Shown here: in pieces, positions 5,269-5,339 of the stretch
Numbering within the stretch: the stretch's first letter is position 1
Layout of the letters: each line of letters begins with the position of its first letter
Assembly (NCBI GenBank): GCA_900550095.1
Contig: URRG01000191.1
Location: forward strand, 1 to 5,339
Origin: an uncultured Oscillospiraceae bacterium
GTDB lineage: Bacteria > Bacillota > Clostridia > Oscillospirales > Acutalibacteraceae
Reading direction: 5' to 3'
DNA length: 5,339 nt
Translations under genes and position numbers: made by a program
The notes under the pieces: generated by a model
Told to the model about the DNA's origin: nothing
The model's database searches: none
Seen by the model: the letters and a program-made list of their open reading frames with translations, nothing else

Positions 5269-5339
5269 GTTCTCTTACTTCCTTTCTTGTCTTACTTGTG
5301 AAAAAAGCATCCTGCTCCGCTTCCTCACCCATTGGCGGG
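5269..5339 (-). other. Short region upstream of the slipin gene at the window edge
   Basis: Minus-strand frames here could be the tail of a preceding gene (one ends with TAA at 5274-5272, another with TGA at 5327-5325), but 71 bp is too little to identify it. A weak AAGC/GCTT hairpin (5322-5319 with 5308-5305) followed by six T at 5306-5301 is visible but is too short to call a terminator. Confidence 0.2.

Noticed and set aside
5301..5322. Terminator upstream of the slipin gene on the minus strand
   Set aside because: The stem is only four base pairs with a 10-nt loop, and no promoter would fit between it and the slipin ribosome site.
1..5339. CRISPR array, insertion sequence, integrase, toxin-antitoxin or defence system
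   Set aside because: I saw no spaced direct repeats, terminal inverted repeats, transposase motifs or toxin-like small gene pairs; the asnB/gltB joint has no mobile-element ends.

Overview
The window looks like a piece of a Firmicutes (Clostridia, most likely Lachnospiraceae-type) genome. This rests on the purine-rich Shine-Dalgarno sites, moderate GC, the AraA/AraD/GltB sequence types, a free-standing CpXC-domain protein and a slipin of the type common in gut Clostridia. The assignment is by recognition only; no search was run.

Left part (1-2583, all + strand). The 3' end of an L-arabinose isomerase gene (araA) is followed by a complete L-ribulose-5-phosphate 4-epimerase gene (araD). Together they are the tail of an arabinose catabolic operon that converts L-arabinose to L-ribulose, and L-ribulose 5-phosphate to D-xylulose 5-phosphate (the kinase AraB is not in the window). 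The 124-bp araA-araD gap holds a ladder of alternating C4 and G4 blocks that can form mutually exclusive hairpins. A strong intrinsic terminator ends the operon at about 1521. A stand-alone gene for a CpXC-domain zinc-ribbon protein follows, with an extended -10 promoter, a structured leader of about 200 nt and a probable terminator.

Middle (2684-3882). A glutamine-dependent asparagine synthetase gene (asnB, + strand) runs normally for about 98 codons. It then switches abruptly, at about 2974-2981, into the reverse complement of the 5' part of a glutamate synthase large-subunit gene (gltB, - strand). Both genes are intact at their starts and cut at the same point, facing each other. This is the signature of an inversion breakpoint, or of an inverted chimera or misassembly. 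It is the most important thing to check in the window.

Right part (3883-5339, - strand). Upstream of gltB lies a well-formed promoter (TTTACA, 17-bp spacer, TATAAT). An intrinsic terminator sits right after the expected transcription start, so the leader is probably attenuated. Two or three phased palindromes resembling CodY boxes lie upstream of the promoter, and a 19-codon leader ORF overlaps the gltB start. Beyond them is a complete gene for a slipin/SPFH (band 7) protein whose N-terminal half consists of three copies of one beta-rich repeat.

I see no CRISPR array, transposase, integrase, tRNA or rRNA, and no convincing new defence or mobile system. The unusual content is regulatory (araA-araD spacer, gltB leader) and structural (the asnB/gltB junction).
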